DNA of 64,000 nt. Origin: Candidatus Thorarchaeota archaeon. Lineage in GTDB: Archaea > Asgardarchaeota > Thorarchaeia > Thorarchaeales > Thorarchaeaceae. This document shows, piece by piece, positions 52,769 through 61,724 of this stretch (the stretch's first letter is position 1; every line of letters begins with the position of its first letter). The stretch covers positions 1 to 64,000 of the forward strand of contig JAFGAR010000070.1 of NCBI GenBank assembly GCA_016933575.1. The letters run 5' to 3'. The position numbers and the translations under genes are program-made. Below the pieces are notes generated by a model. The model saw only the letters and a program-made list of their open reading frames with translations, was not told the origin of the DNA and ran no database searches.

Positions 52769-53047
52769 ATGCCAAAGACCTCTTACTCAAAACCCACGAT
52801 TGGGGCAACGGGTGAGACCGGTAGCTGGCGCACATTTGACCCAGTGGTCAACTACGATGAGTGCAACAGATGCCGAACCTGTTGGCTACACTGCCCTGAG
52901 GCTGTGATAAGCTTGGACGAGGATGGTACTCCTCACACAGATTATGATTACTGTAAGGGCTGCGGAATTTGTGCTGCGGTGTGTCCCAAACAGTGCATTG
53001 AGATGGTTCGTACTGACGAACGTAAGAGGAGGACTGGTGAAGTATGA
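52769..53047 (+). CDS. porD: Pyruvate:ferredoxin oxidoreductase delta subunit
   Basis: A 92-residue ferredoxin-like subunit with two 4Fe-4S sites: Cys32/35/38 with Cys42 (C-N-R-C-R-T-C-W-L-H-C-P) and Cys62/65/68 with Cys72 (C-K-G-C-G-I-C-A-A-V-C-P). It carries electrons from the catalytic subunits to ferredoxin. The ATG at 52769 follows AGGAAGG closely and matches the family N-terminus; the frame is open to 52586, but that stretch is the divergent promoter region. It overlaps porA by four bases. Confidence 0.93.
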   Translation: MPKTSYSKPTIGATGETGSWRTFDPVVNYDECNRCRTCWLHCPEAVISLDEDGTPHTDYDYCKGCGICAAVCPKQCIEMVRTDERKRRTGEV

Positions 53048-54222
53048 AGACTGAACTTATGAGTGCTAATTATGCAGCGGCACGATCTGCGGTTTCCGCT
53101 CGGGTTGAAGTTGTAGCTGCATATCCTATTACACCAGCTACAACAGTACCTGAGCAGATTGCATTGCTGAACGAAAAAGGCATCTTCAAAGGTCAATTTA
53201 TTCGGGTCGAGTCTGAACATTCCGCAATGTTCGCTTGTATCGGTGCCAGTTCTACTGGTGCGAGAGCTTTCACTGCGACATCATCCAATGGACTCTTACT
53301 AATGGATGAAGCTCTACACTGGGCAGCAGCAGCTCGCCTTCCTATTGTCTTGAACAACGTTAATCGTTCAGTATCACCAAGTTGGAACATTCATGTGACC
53401 CATGATGATTCTTATTCAAAACGCGATACAGGCTGGATTCAATTCTACGTTTCAAGCGTGGATGAGTTGTATCACACGATTATTCAATCTTTCAAACTTG
53501 CTGAGGATGAACGTGTTTTGATGCCTGTGATGGTGAACGCTGACGGGTTTGTACTTAGCCATACATTATCTACCTTCGATTACTTGGAGCCAGAAGAGGT
53601 TGACAAGTTCCTTCCTCCCTATTCACCACCGCATTGGGTCATGGATCCTAAGAACCCAGTCTCTCATGGTAACATTGTCTTCCCTGAATATTATCAGGAG
53701 TTTAGATACATGATGCATGAAGGGACACTGAATGCTTTGAAGGTCTATGAAGAGGTTGAGAAGGACTACAGGAAACATTTTGGGAAATACTTTGGCGGTC
53801 CCATTGATTGCTACAAGTGCGACGATGCTGAAGTAGTGTTTACATCTCAAGGATCAATGGCTGCTGAGGCTAAGGATGCAATAGATGAGCTCCGAAAAGA
53901 AGGCTACAAAGTTGGCAATGCGCGAGTTAGAATGATGCGTCCGTTCCCAGTTGAAAAGATCCGTGAACTTGGTAGCCGCGTCAAAGCATTTGCTAGCTTT
54001 GACCGAGGTGTTTCATATGGCTTTGGAGGACCAGTAGCCAATGACATTCGTGCATCAATGTATCATACTGATTATCGTCCAATGATCAAGAGCTATATTG
54101 GAGGTCTTGGTGGTAGGGACATGACTGTGCCTGACATTAAAGCTGTAATTTTGGATACATTCAATGCTGTAGAGAGCGGCAAGTTGGGTCCTGAGGAGAC
54201 CTGGCATAATTTGATGGAGTGA
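53044..54222 (+). CDS. porA: Pyruvate/2-oxoacid:ferredoxin oxidoreductase alpha subunit
   Basis: A 392-residue alpha subunit of the CoA-acylating 2-oxoacid:ferredoxin oxidoreductase. It shows A-Y-P-I-T-P-A-T-T-V-P-E at about 20, V-E-S-E-H-S-A-M-F-A-C-I-G-A-S near 56, T-A-T-S-S-N-G-L-L-L near 77 and the C-terminal V-R-M-M-R-P-F-P-V. It binds substrate and CoA together with PorB. It could serve pyruvate or a branched-chain 2-oxoacid; sequence alone does not decide. It sits between porD and porB with four-base overlaps. Confidence 0.94.
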   Translation: MKTELMSANYAAARSAVSARVEVVAAYPITPATTVPEQIALLNEKGIFKGQFIRVESEHSAMFACIGASSTGARAFTATSSNGLLLMDEALHWAAAARLPIVLNNVNRSVSPSWNIHVTHDDSYSKRDTGWIQFYVSSVDELYHTIIQSFKLAEDERVLMPVMVNADGFVLSHTLSTFDYLEPEEVDKFLPPYSPPHWVMDPKNPVSHGNIVFPEYYQEFRYMMHEGTLNALKVYEEVEKDYRKHFGKYFGGPIDCYKCDDAEVVFTSQGSMAAEAKDAIDELRKEGYKVGNARVRMMRPFPVEKIRELGSRVKAFASFDRGVSYGFGGPVANDIRASMYHTDYRPMIKSYIGGLGGRDMTVPDIKAVILDTFNAVESGKLGPEETWHNLME

Positions 54223-54227
54223 TAAAA

Positions 54228-55133
54228 ATGGTAGCAACAAGAGAAATGCCACTCAAGGAATACGTACTGAAAGGTAATGCTGCATGTGCAGGCTGCCAAG
54301 ATATGGTTGCCTTGCGTCACGCTCACAAGGCTCTGGAAGGAGATGTGATTCAAGTTGTTCCCGCATGTTGTACCAGTGTTGTTCAATCACTCTGGCCAAA
54401 AAGCGGACTTGCAATACCTGTTCTCAATACCGCATTCATGGCTGCAGCAGCTACCGCCTCTGGGGTGAAAGCTGCATTGAAAGCAAAAGGGAATGATCAT
54501 ACCATGGTAATGGTCTGGGCTGGCGATGGAGGTACCTTTGACATAGGTATCCAAGCTTTAAGCGGTGCCTTTGAACGACGAACTAATTTTCTGTATATCT
54601 GCTACAACAACCAGGTGTACAGCAATACTGGTACGCAACGTTCTGGTGCAACACCCCTTCATGCTCAAACAACAACAACTTGGTTCGGTAAGACTGAGCC
54701 TGAAAAGTTGTTGGATCTCATAGTAGCAGCTCATGAACCTGTGTATCAGTTCACAGCAAATACTGCATATCCTCGAGACCTCTATGATAAATTCAGAAAG
54801 GCTCGTGATTTTACTGGTCCAAAATTTGGCCATATCTTCTTACCATGTCCTCAAGCGTGGAATTATCCAGTCGAAAAAGGTGTGGAGATAGGTAAACTTG
54901 CAGTAGAAACTGGATATTGGATTCAATGGGAGCGAATCGGTAACGAATTCACTCTAGGTCGAGAAAGTAAGAGATTCGAAGATCCCGAGAAACGAAAACC
55001 AATCGACGAATTTCTGAAATTGCAGGGTAGATTCTCACACCTGTATAAACCTACCCGAGATGATAGGAAGATCAAGGAAATAGAAGAATTCATTCAGCAT
55101 CGTTGGGATGTTGTAATGAAGACTCTTGCATAG
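54228..55133 (+). CDS. porB: Pyruvate/2-oxoacid:ferredoxin oxidoreductase beta subunit
   Basis: A 301-residue thiamine-diphosphate subunit. It has cluster cysteines in A-C-A-G-C and V-V-P-A-C, the TPP motif G-D-G-G-T-F-D-I-G through C-Y-N-N-Q-V-Y-S-N-T-G-T-Q, and the downstream cysteine in L-P-C-P-Q-A-W-N. It performs decarboxylation and feeds electrons into 4Fe-4S clusters. A GTG at 54219 overlaps the porA stop, but the ATG at 54228 has GGAGTGA about 6 bases upstream and is preferred. A separate gamma subunit gene is absent from this operon. Confidence 0.94.
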   Translation: MVATREMPLKEYVLKGNAACAGCQDMVALRHAHKALEGDVIQVVPACCTSVVQSLWPKSGLAIPVLNTAFMAAAATASGVKAALKAKGNDHTMVMVWAGDGGTFDIGIQALSGAFERRTNFLYICYNNQVYSNTGTQRSGATPLHAQTTTTWFGKTEPEKLLDLIVAAHEPVYQFTANTAYPRDLYDKFRKARDFTGPKFGHIFLPCPQAWNYPVEKGVEIGKLAVETGYWIQWERIGNEFTLGRESKRFEDPEKRKPIDEFLKLQGRFSHLYKPTRDDRKIKEIEEFIQHRWDVVMKTLA

Positions 55134-55195
55134 ACTCACATTACACATCTGTTGCAATGGTTCTGTAGTTAATCGCTATGGAACCCTTCCCTCTC

Positions 55196-55202
55196 TTTTT
55201 TT
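55196..55202 (+). terminator. Poly-T terminator after porB
   Basis: A run of seven T, after a pyrimidine-rich stretch 63 bases downstream of the porB stop, fits the oligo-T terminators used by archaeal RNA polymerase. It lies just before the end of the convergent gene. Confidence 0.5.
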
Positions 55203-55211
55203 AGAGAATAT

Positions 55212-56735
55212 CTATTTGCGGGACTGTAGAACTAAGTATACGACTCCTCCAGAGAAGGCTGAAACGATTCTTCTCATTCTATATTGATCGCCAAGGCTAT
55301 CAATCTCACCTTGTGAGATCTTGGCTCGTGCAACTTCTTCAGCTATGAATCTCGAGACCCATGGTAAATCTACTAAGGCAGACCCAATTCCTGTAAGCTC
55401 AAGAATTCGAAATGAAGTCTCAAAACAGAGTTCCTCTGTGAATTTATCAACTTGATTTCCAAGGGTTTCAGTGTGTTTTTCAATCAAATCAGATATGGCA
55501 TTGAAAGCTTCAACGATTTCTTCGATTAATTCTTCTGAAGATATCGTATCGGTCTTGGATTCTCCAAGATGTTGTTTAAGATTTGTAAGAACAACTCGAA
55601 ATCGCCTCTCTGGGGATATGTGAGGCTTTTCACCAATGCGTGCACGTCGTTTACAATCTGTGAATTCTTCATAGAGCATTAGTGCTCTGTCATCGGACTC
55701 TTTTACGGCATTTGTGATTTCGATATTCTCGCCATTCAATAGATTGATGAATGCATCAAGTTCCTCATTCTTTCCCTTTCCAAACCGACTTCTAAGTAAG
55801 TCATTATAGTAATCTGTAATCTTCTTCACTAGGAATGATAGATAATCCCATTCAGTCCAAGACTCTGTTATTCCCTGACTCTGTGTCGTATAAAGTGAAC
55901 AAGTAGTCATTTGTGATGCTGCTCTTCGTAGAACATCGAGAGTTGCTATCAGTCTTGTGAAAACCCTAGCTGTTCCAACTAATGGCCAATCAAATGGTTT
56001 GCTTGAACCGCTGCCTGCAATTTGATATGTAAGCGACGTTTGTGCATGCATTGCAATGATATACAATGTTGTTTCTTCGACAAGTTTTGAATCCTGAAGA
56101 CTAAAGACTAAATCAAGATCGAACGGGAAATCGCAAGCTTTCATTAAAATGAGCGAAACTAAAGATCTCAATCGGATTGTTCTAATTGTTTCATCAATAG
56201 AGAGACCCCTGACAATACCTGAAATATCGAAGAATTCGTCACTAATCCCCCGATTTACAAGCTCCAAGGAAATAAATCGGCTAAGATCTGCTCTTGATTC
56301 GTCAGAGCGAAGAAGATAGTCGACTAGAATTTCTATATGCTGTTTTTCAATCTCACTTGGCAGTGTTGTTGGACTTATCGATACTTTGGGTAGAATCATC
56401 AACCACAACATAGCAAGTGCATTTCGTTTTCCGGTAAGAATCGCTTGTTCTCCTGTTTCAAGTGTTTCACTTACCTGTCTGAATCCAACCCAACTTGGAA
56501 TTGCCATTAAGAATTCAACAATATCGTCATTGTCCAGAGCCTTGTATAGGATATGTTTCTTCACTAAATTAAGAATCTCGAATGGATTTGTCATGACTTC
56601 TGAAAAACCTACAATCTGCAATTCTTCTCTTATCTCGAGTGCATCTTTCTTTTGCCAATCTGCGAGCACCCGATAGATATAGCTTTGATGAAGGTTACTC
56701 ACGATGGATTTAGCAATCGCTGCAAGTTCGTTCAA
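55212..56735 (-). CDS. Large unknown protein, last gene of the peptidase operon
   Basis: A 507-residue mostly helical protein without a signal peptide. No motif is recognised. Near the end (about 485-502) a weakly hydrophobic stretch, V-S-A-F-S-G-G-V-V-Y-L-V-L, precedes Q-S-R-K and could touch the membrane. The ATG overlaps the stop of the 372-residue gene upstream (ATGA). It is the last of four same-strand genes starting at 61611, which links it to the secreted M28 peptidase pair by position only. Function unknown. Confidence 0.65.
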   Translation of the reverse strand: MNELAAIAKSIVSNLHQSYIYRVLADWQKKDALEIREELQIVGFSEVMTNPFEILNLVKKHILYKALDNDDIVEFLMAIPSWVGFRQVSETLETGEQAILTGKRNALAMLWLMILPKVSISPTTLPSEIEKQHIEILVDYLLRSDESRADLSRFISLELVNRGISDEFFDISGIVRGLSIDETIRTIRLRSLVSLILMKACDFPFDLDLVFSLQDSKLVEETTLYIIAMHAQTSLTYQIAGSGSSKPFDWPLVGTARVFTRLIATLDVLRRAASQMTTCSLYTTQSQGITESWTEWDYLSFLVKKITDYYNDLLRSRFGKGKNEELDAFINLLNGENIEITNAVKESDDRALMLYEEFTDCKRRARIGEKPHISPERRFRVVLTNLKQHLGESKTDTISSEELIEEIVEAFNAISDLIEKHTETLGNQVDKFTEELCFETSFRILELTGIGSALVDLPWVSRFIAEEVARAKISQGEIDSLGDQYRMRRIVSAFSGGVVYLVLQSRK

Positions 56736-57850
56736 GAGGATGCCTCCTTAGATAATATGTCGAGAACATTCTCTTGAGTGGTACTCCCCTCTAGACCAAT
56801 CTCTATGAAATGGAGCATCTCCATTATTGCTCCTTCCACATTTGTTTCTATTCCAGAACCCATAAGTTTAGTGAATGTGAGTTTGTTTAGTTGAACTTCT
56901 GTATCCACTTCAAGGGGGCATGAGATTCCTGATTCGGTGCCAAGATCAAGGACACCATCAAGCCCTCTATATTCAACCTCTATCACAGTACCATATGGAT
57001 GTTTCCTATTTCTAAGGTAAATTCGTCTACGTGGATTCAATCCAAAGAAATCAATATCATCCAATAGCTTGACAAGTCTTGTTCTTAGGAAGGAGCTAGC
57101 TGCATATGCCTTCATCAGGTTCCCGTATGGTATTTGCTCGGAGATTCGTCGTGCCAGTTCTATCTCTTGACTGTAGTTCACATCTTTTTTGGATATGCCA
57201 GTATCTCTCAGGAAATCTTGAAAGTGAAAGGTCCCAAGATTTTTGAAATCAATTTGAATCGACATCTTACCACCTTTCTGACCCCGTACAAATCCCTTTG
57301 TTACATCAAGCGTTCGGACATCTTCAGGTCGAAAACTAGAAAGTGTCATTCCAAATTTCTCGTTCTGAATGACTTCTATTAGAACTGCATCTACGGATGT
57401 TTGTTGTGTCGAGCAATAAAATAGTCCTGGAATAAAGGCATAGAGATTCTGATCATCTAGACTTGCTGCAAGACTATCAGTAAGGATAGATGAATAAGAG
57501 GGATCGATATGTAGTCCTTCTTCTTGTTTTCCTGCTGACGCAATCAGAGCATCTTCTCTGTGTTTGTAGATATCCGATAATAAAGCATCACTTACGTCAG
57601 AAAGAGCATCAGTAAATTTCAGGGGATCATCGAGGTTTGAACTAGCTGTTAAATCTGAAGTAGCCTTTCCTCCAATCAAAAGACTATCACTCGGTTCTTT
57701 GATATCAATTGCATTTTGTAATGATGGCATCGAATATCCGACACCATTGAAATAATCAGGAACTGATATCCCGATAAGCCATTCATCTTCAGGAAGTACA
57801 CTCTCTTGTATCTCAATCAATCTGAGTCGTTTCTTCCTGTTCGTTGTCAA
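56732..57850 (-). CDS. Unknown protein, third gene of the peptidase operon
   Basis: A 372-residue soluble protein. It begins with a basic stretch (R-K-K-R-L-R-L-I-E-I-Q-E) and has mixed strand/helix content; the C-terminal 100 residues look beta-rich (T-V-I-E-V-E-Y-R-G-L-D-G-V-L-D-L-G). No enzyme motif was found. The start is TTG at 57850 because an in-frame TAG precedes it directly; GGTG lies about 10 bases upstream. It is coupled to the 507-residue gene by overlap, suggesting a two-protein complex. Confidence 0.65.
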   Translation of the reverse strand: MTTNRKKRLRLIEIQESVLPEDEWLIGISVPDYFNGVGYSMPSLQNAIDIKEPSDSLLIGGKATSDLTASSNLDDPLKFTDALSDVSDALLSDIYKHREDALIASAGKQEEGLHIDPSYSSILTDSLAASLDDQNLYAFIPGLFYCSTQQTSVDAVLIEVIQNEKFGMTLSSFRPEDVRTLDVTKGFVRGQKGGKMSIQIDFKNLGTFHFQDFLRDTGISKKDVNYSQEIELARRISEQIPYGNLMKAYAASSFLRTRLVKLLDDIDFFGLNPRRRIYLRNRKHPYGTVIEVEYRGLDGVLDLGTESGISCPLEVDTEVQLNKLTFTKLMGSGIETNVEGAIMEMLHFIEIGLEGSTTQENVLDILSKEASS

Positions 57851-57900
57851 CTACGCGCACCAGTCCCACTCTTCGGCAAGTACCATTTAGTTTTGAATCT

Positions 57901-59730
57901 TTATCGAGTGTATCTATATCCTGTTTTTTTCTTCCAAAGAATGACTGCTGCTCCAAGAAGAAATCCTATTCCACTCATTATTGGAATTACATATCTCTCC
58001 AAACGAAGCTCTGCAACAAGCGGATTTGTTCCCTCTAAGTACTCTCTTAGATTTGATACTTGATCGTTATCCGGGTCCTCTTGAGAATCATCGGTACCTG
58101 GGTCAAGTCCATTCTGAACTTCCCACAGGTCTGGTATGGTATCCTGATCAGAGTCAAGTGAAAACGGATTGGAATTCGCCAGATACTCCTGAAGATTCGT
58201 CAATGTATCGCCGTCTTCGTCATTGAGGGCATCGGTTGGGTCTAAAGGATTAAGGTGGTATTGCAACTCCCAATTATCTGGAATCATATCTTGGTCTGAA
58301 TCACTATTTGTCCATGATGTTCCTAGTATCATTTCTTCTGCATCGGAGATTGTATCAGAATCACTATCAATTGAGAAATACTCTTGACCAATCCAGAATT
58401 CTTCACTATCCGATACCATATTACCATCTATGTCTGATTCATATTCGCAAGACATCTCAAAACCGGTACTTGTTCCTCCCTGATTGTATATTTGAATACG
58501 ATATATTCCATTAGACATCAAATACTGCTGGAGAACCACAGTTGGTTCCCAAGGGGAACCATGATTATACTCAACTTCTTTCAGGAGGATATTATCTGGA
58601 TCATAAATAGCAAAGGTTGCGGATCCCCCATACCACCTGCAGGAGACATTAACGGTTGTTGGGTTGGTATTGACAAGGTAGTAATTTCTTTGAGCTCCAG
58701 GAATTATTACTGACTTTCTCTCTCCTATGGTATTCTGATTGTATGCTCTTGCCATCGTAAATGCGATGCTTGCCCCAATTGATTTGACTCCCTCAATTGC
58801 TACATTGTAATCATAATTAGGATTATCCCAGACATCATTCGCAGTATGGTAGGCTCCATCAATGTTGAAGCCACTCTCATGAGCGAAGAGAGATCTTTCA
58901 AATCCCTGAATTATAAACGAGTAATGGTCCGAAGCAGTCCATCCAGGAAAGTCGCTTTCGCTGACTGGTTCAATCATATCCTGTCCAAAATTCTTGCTCA
59001 TTGCACATGGTAGGTCTGCCCAGTACTTGCCATTATGATATGCTGCAAACGGATATGCCATCAATACAGTAGCATCATGTGGTGAGGGAACAAGTAACAT
59101 ATCGATATTATAGTGAACGAGGAGTTCTACATCTCTGTCATCAAGAATTTCAGCGACTTCATTTGATCCCCTCAATCCAATCTCTTCCGCGTTCCATGCA
59201 CCAAAGTAAATATCGAGAGGCCATTGATACTGTGAAAGAACACGAGCTAGCTCAAGCATAGTAGCTACTCCAGAGCCATCATCATTTGCTCCAGGACCTT
59301 CTATTACGCTATCAAAATGCCCTCCAACAAGAAAAGCGGGAGCATCAATGGGAAGGTATCCGGGAAGTCTACCAAGAACAGACTGATAGTCCCCAAGGAT
59401 TTCGACCTCGATTCTTCCATTTGACACTCTATACATCTCCTGAGCAATCCAGTTCTTCGCAGCAATATTGGCATCGCTCATTGTATTTGGTGACAATATC
59501 CATCTTGAACCATTCTCAGTAAGCTTGATAATATAGTTCTGAAAAGAAGTCTTGGAGATGGATTCAAAGATTATCTCTGAGTAATCCTCTCCATAGACTC
59601 TATTTGCTATCAGTGATTGTATCACCTGTGGAGTGTGTACATTTTGTTTTGCCACTGAGATTGCTGTGACTCCGGTCTGTGAGGTCAAGAGAGTGAAACA
59701 GATGATTACTGTTAATATGAGTCGCCTCAT
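57901..59730 (-). CDS. Secreted M28 metallo-aminopeptidase with EF-hand-like calcium repeats
   Basis: A 609-residue exported zinc peptidase: signal peptide (1-23), M28 catalytic domain (about 100-335), a beta-sandwich (about 345-425), four to five D-x-D-x-D-x-x-x-D calcium loops of thrombospondin-3/EF-hand type (about 430-575), and a C-terminal membrane helix before K-K-K-T-G-Y-R. All zinc and catalytic residues can be seen: His138 (G-G-H-F-D-S), the Asp in N-D-D-G-S-G, Glu182-Glu183 (N-A-E-E-I-G), Asp210 (Y-N-I-D-M) and the His in Y-H-T-A-N-D-V-W. It probably digests extracellular peptides while anchored to the cell. It is 12 bases downstream of its paralogue. Confidence 0.9.
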   Translation of the reverse strand: MRRLILTVIICFTLLTSQTGVTAISVAKQNVHTPQVIQSLIANRVYGEDYSEIIFESISKTSFQNYIIKLTENGSRWILSPNTMSDANIAAKNWIAQEMYRVSNGRIEVEILGDYQSVLGRLPGYLPIDAPAFLVGGHFDSVIEGPGANDDGSGVATMLELARVLSQYQWPLDIYFGAWNAEEIGLRGSNEVAEILDDRDVELLVHYNIDMLLVPSPHDATVLMAYPFAAYHNGKYWADLPCAMSKNFGQDMIEPVSESDFPGWTASDHYSFIIQGFERSLFAHESGFNIDGAYHTANDVWDNPNYDYNVAIEGVKSIGASIAFTMARAYNQNTIGERKSVIIPGAQRNYYLVNTNPTTVNVSCRWYGGSATFAIYDPDNILLKEVEYNHGSPWEPTVVLQQYLMSNGIYRIQIYNQGGTSTGFEMSCEYESDIDGNMVSDSEEFWIGQEYFSIDSDSDTISDAEEMILGTSWTNSDSDQDMIPDNWELQYHLNPLDPTDALNDEDGDTLTNLQEYLANSNPFSLDSDQDTIPDLWEVQNGLDPGTDDSQEDPDNDQVSNLREYLEGTNPLVAELRLERYVIPIMSGIGFLLGAAVILWKKKTGYRYTR

Positions 59731-59742
59731 AGTTTTTCCTCA

Positions 59743-61611
59743 TTATTCCTTAGAATTCTTTAATCTTCGAATATAAAGAAACACTACGATAGGCGCAATG
59801 ACAACAATCGGTGATATTGTCAGTAAAATCTGCATGGAATTATATTCTAGGGCATAAGGATTCGTTCCATCTAAGTACTCTTGGAGATTGCTCTTTCCAT
59901 CTACGTCAGGATCGAGTTCAGCATCATTGATCAGTGGATTAAGGCCATTTTCAAGCTCCCATAAGTCTGGTATCATATCGGAATCTGAATCTTCGGAGTA
60001 TGGATTAGTTCCAACTGAGTATTCTTGAGCATTGCTCAAGCCATCTTCATCAACATCGAGACTTCCATCAGCGGGATCTGTTGGATTGAAACCCCAATCG
60101 ACTTCATACTTATCATCCATGATATCAAGATCAGAGTCAGTAAGAGTAACATCAGTACCTAGGAATATTTCTTCTGCGTCGGACAGACCATCGTTATCTT
60201 GATCTAAATTGAAATATGCCTGATTCAACCAATACTCTTGACTATCAAGCACGTTATTTCCATCGATATCAGACTCAAAGGTCATTGAGATCTCGTAGCC
60301 TATTGAATTATAATAGGCGTTTTCAATAACGAATGCGTAAAGTCCATTGCTGGTCACTTGGGTGTTAAAGACATCTGTTGGAAACCACGCTGAAGTATGA
60401 TTATATAATGCACTATCAATAATATTGAGGTTTGGATCATAGAGATAGAAGTTGGCAGGTCCTCCGAACCATCTTACACTGATATTGACTGAAGTAGGCG
60501 TTGTTACAGGAATGTAATAATACGCAATTCTTCCAGAACGTACCGTGTCTTCGAATACTAGGGCATTGGGCTCTCCATATCGGCGGCTCATCGTATAAGC
60601 TAAGATTGCGGCAATTGTTCCCCCTGTTTCCTGCGCAAGTATGTAGTCGTACTCAACATTGTTCCATCTATCGTTTGATGTTAAGTAATTTCCATCAACA
60701 CTACGTCCCGATTCAAAGGCACAAACAATGTTAGTATATCCTTCAGCGACGAAAGAGTAATGATCTGATCCTGTCCAAAGGAAGAAGGAGTTTGATGCAA
60801 TTGGTACAAATGCTCCCATTCCATAATTTTGACTAATTGCTCGTGTGAGATCGCCCCAATATTGTCCCTCATGATATTGCGAAGTTGCTCCTTCGAGATA
60901 CCCTATCTGAATATATTCATCTCGCGGGAGGGCAAGGTTGGGCACAAGAATCGAATCAATATTGTATAAGGTAAGAATATCTATTTCTCTATCGACAAAT
61001 TCCTCAGCGACTTCCTGACTTCCTCTCCTGACAGGGACTGAACTGTCACTCAGAAGATCATAGACATAGAGCGCGTTGAATGCAATGAAATAGATATCAA
61101 GTGGCCAATCATAAAATGAAAATATCCTTGCGAGTTCCAGCATAACTGCAATACCAACGCCATCGGAATTCGCCCCAGGCGAATTCGGTACTGCGTCATA
61201 ATGAGCTGAGATAACAAATACCGGATTGTTACCTGGCAAGTAGCCTGCTAATCTGCCTACGACATTCTTGTAGTCACCAATTATTTCAATCTCTATTTTA
61301 CCTCTAGTTTTTTGATATAACTCTTGAATGATATAGTTTCGTAGATACATATTTGCTCCTACGTTCACATCGCCTAGCTCTTGCACATCCCTTGAACCAT
61401 TCTCTGTTAATTTTTGGACAAGTGATTCAATAGTGGAGGAACTGAGTTGTTGATAGAGTTCTTCTGCAATATTCTTGCCATAAATACGGTTTCCCACAGA
61501 TTCTGGAGAAGCTGAAGGACTAGCAGCATCAATTGGCACTTCATTGGCAGTACTATTTAATGGACTGATTAAAATCAAGCCAAGTATGATAATGGGCCAT
61601 AGATGCTTCAT
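59743..61611 (-). CDS. Secreted M28-like paralogue with a broken active site
   Basis: A 622-residue paralogue of the next gene with the same layout: signal peptide (1-22), M28-like domain, beta-sandwich, calcium loops (D-I-D-G-N-N-V-L-D, D-Q-D-N-D-G-L-S-D, D-V-D-E-D-G-L-S-N) and a C-terminal membrane helix. His137 and the aspartates in N-S-D-G-V-G and Y-N-I-D-S remain. The catalytic Glu-Glu (N-A-E-E in the partner) is replaced by N-A-L-Y-V-Y-D-L with about ten inserted residues, and the last zinc histidine (H-T-A-N-D in the partner) is L-T-S-N-D. It is probably a pseudopeptidase acting as a binding or regulatory partner. First gene of the operon. Confidence 0.85.
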   Translation of the reverse strand: MKHLWPIIILGLILISPLNSTANEVPIDAASPSASPESVGNRIYGKNIAEELYQQLSSSTIESLVQKLTENGSRDVQELGDVNVGANMYLRNYIIQELYQKTRGKIEIEIIGDYKNVVGRLAGYLPGNNPVFVISAHYDAVPNSPGANSDGVGIAVMLELARIFSFYDWPLDIYFIAFNALYVYDLLSDSSVPVRRGSQEVAEEFVDREIDILTLYNIDSILVPNLALPRDEYIQIGYLEGATSQYHEGQYWGDLTRAISQNYGMGAFVPIASNSFFLWTGSDHYSFVAEGYTNIVCAFESGRSVDGNYLTSNDRWNNVEYDYILAQETGGTIAAILAYTMSRRYGEPNALVFEDTVRSGRIAYYYIPVTTPTSVNISVRWFGGPANFYLYDPNLNIIDSALYNHTSAWFPTDVFNTQVTSNGLYAFVIENAYYNSIGYEISMTFESDIDGNNVLDSQEYWLNQAYFNLDQDNDGLSDAEEIFLGTDVTLTDSDLDIMDDKYEVDWGFNPTDPADGSLDVDEDGLSNAQEYSVGTNPYSEDSDSDMIPDLWELENGLNPLINDAELDPDVDGKSNLQEYLDGTNPYALEYNSMQILLTISPIVVIAPIVVFLYIRRLKNSKE

Positions 61612-61680
61612 GATTTTTCACCGAGCAATGCTATTGAATAAGGTATTCCTAGCAGCAATTGTGACTATGTATTTCAGACA

Positions 61681-61690
61681 CTTTTATACA
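61681..61690 (+). promoter_or_regulatory. TATA box for the HD-like gene
   Basis: The sequence CTTTTATACA is a TATA-like element about 40 bases before the ATG at 61725, predicting a leader of about 15 bases. The in-frame TTG at 61698 would lie upstream of the transcription start, which supports the ATG. Confidence 0.45.
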
Positions 61691-61724
61691 CAATTAGTTG
61701 TATAGATATTTGGTTGGATTAAGA

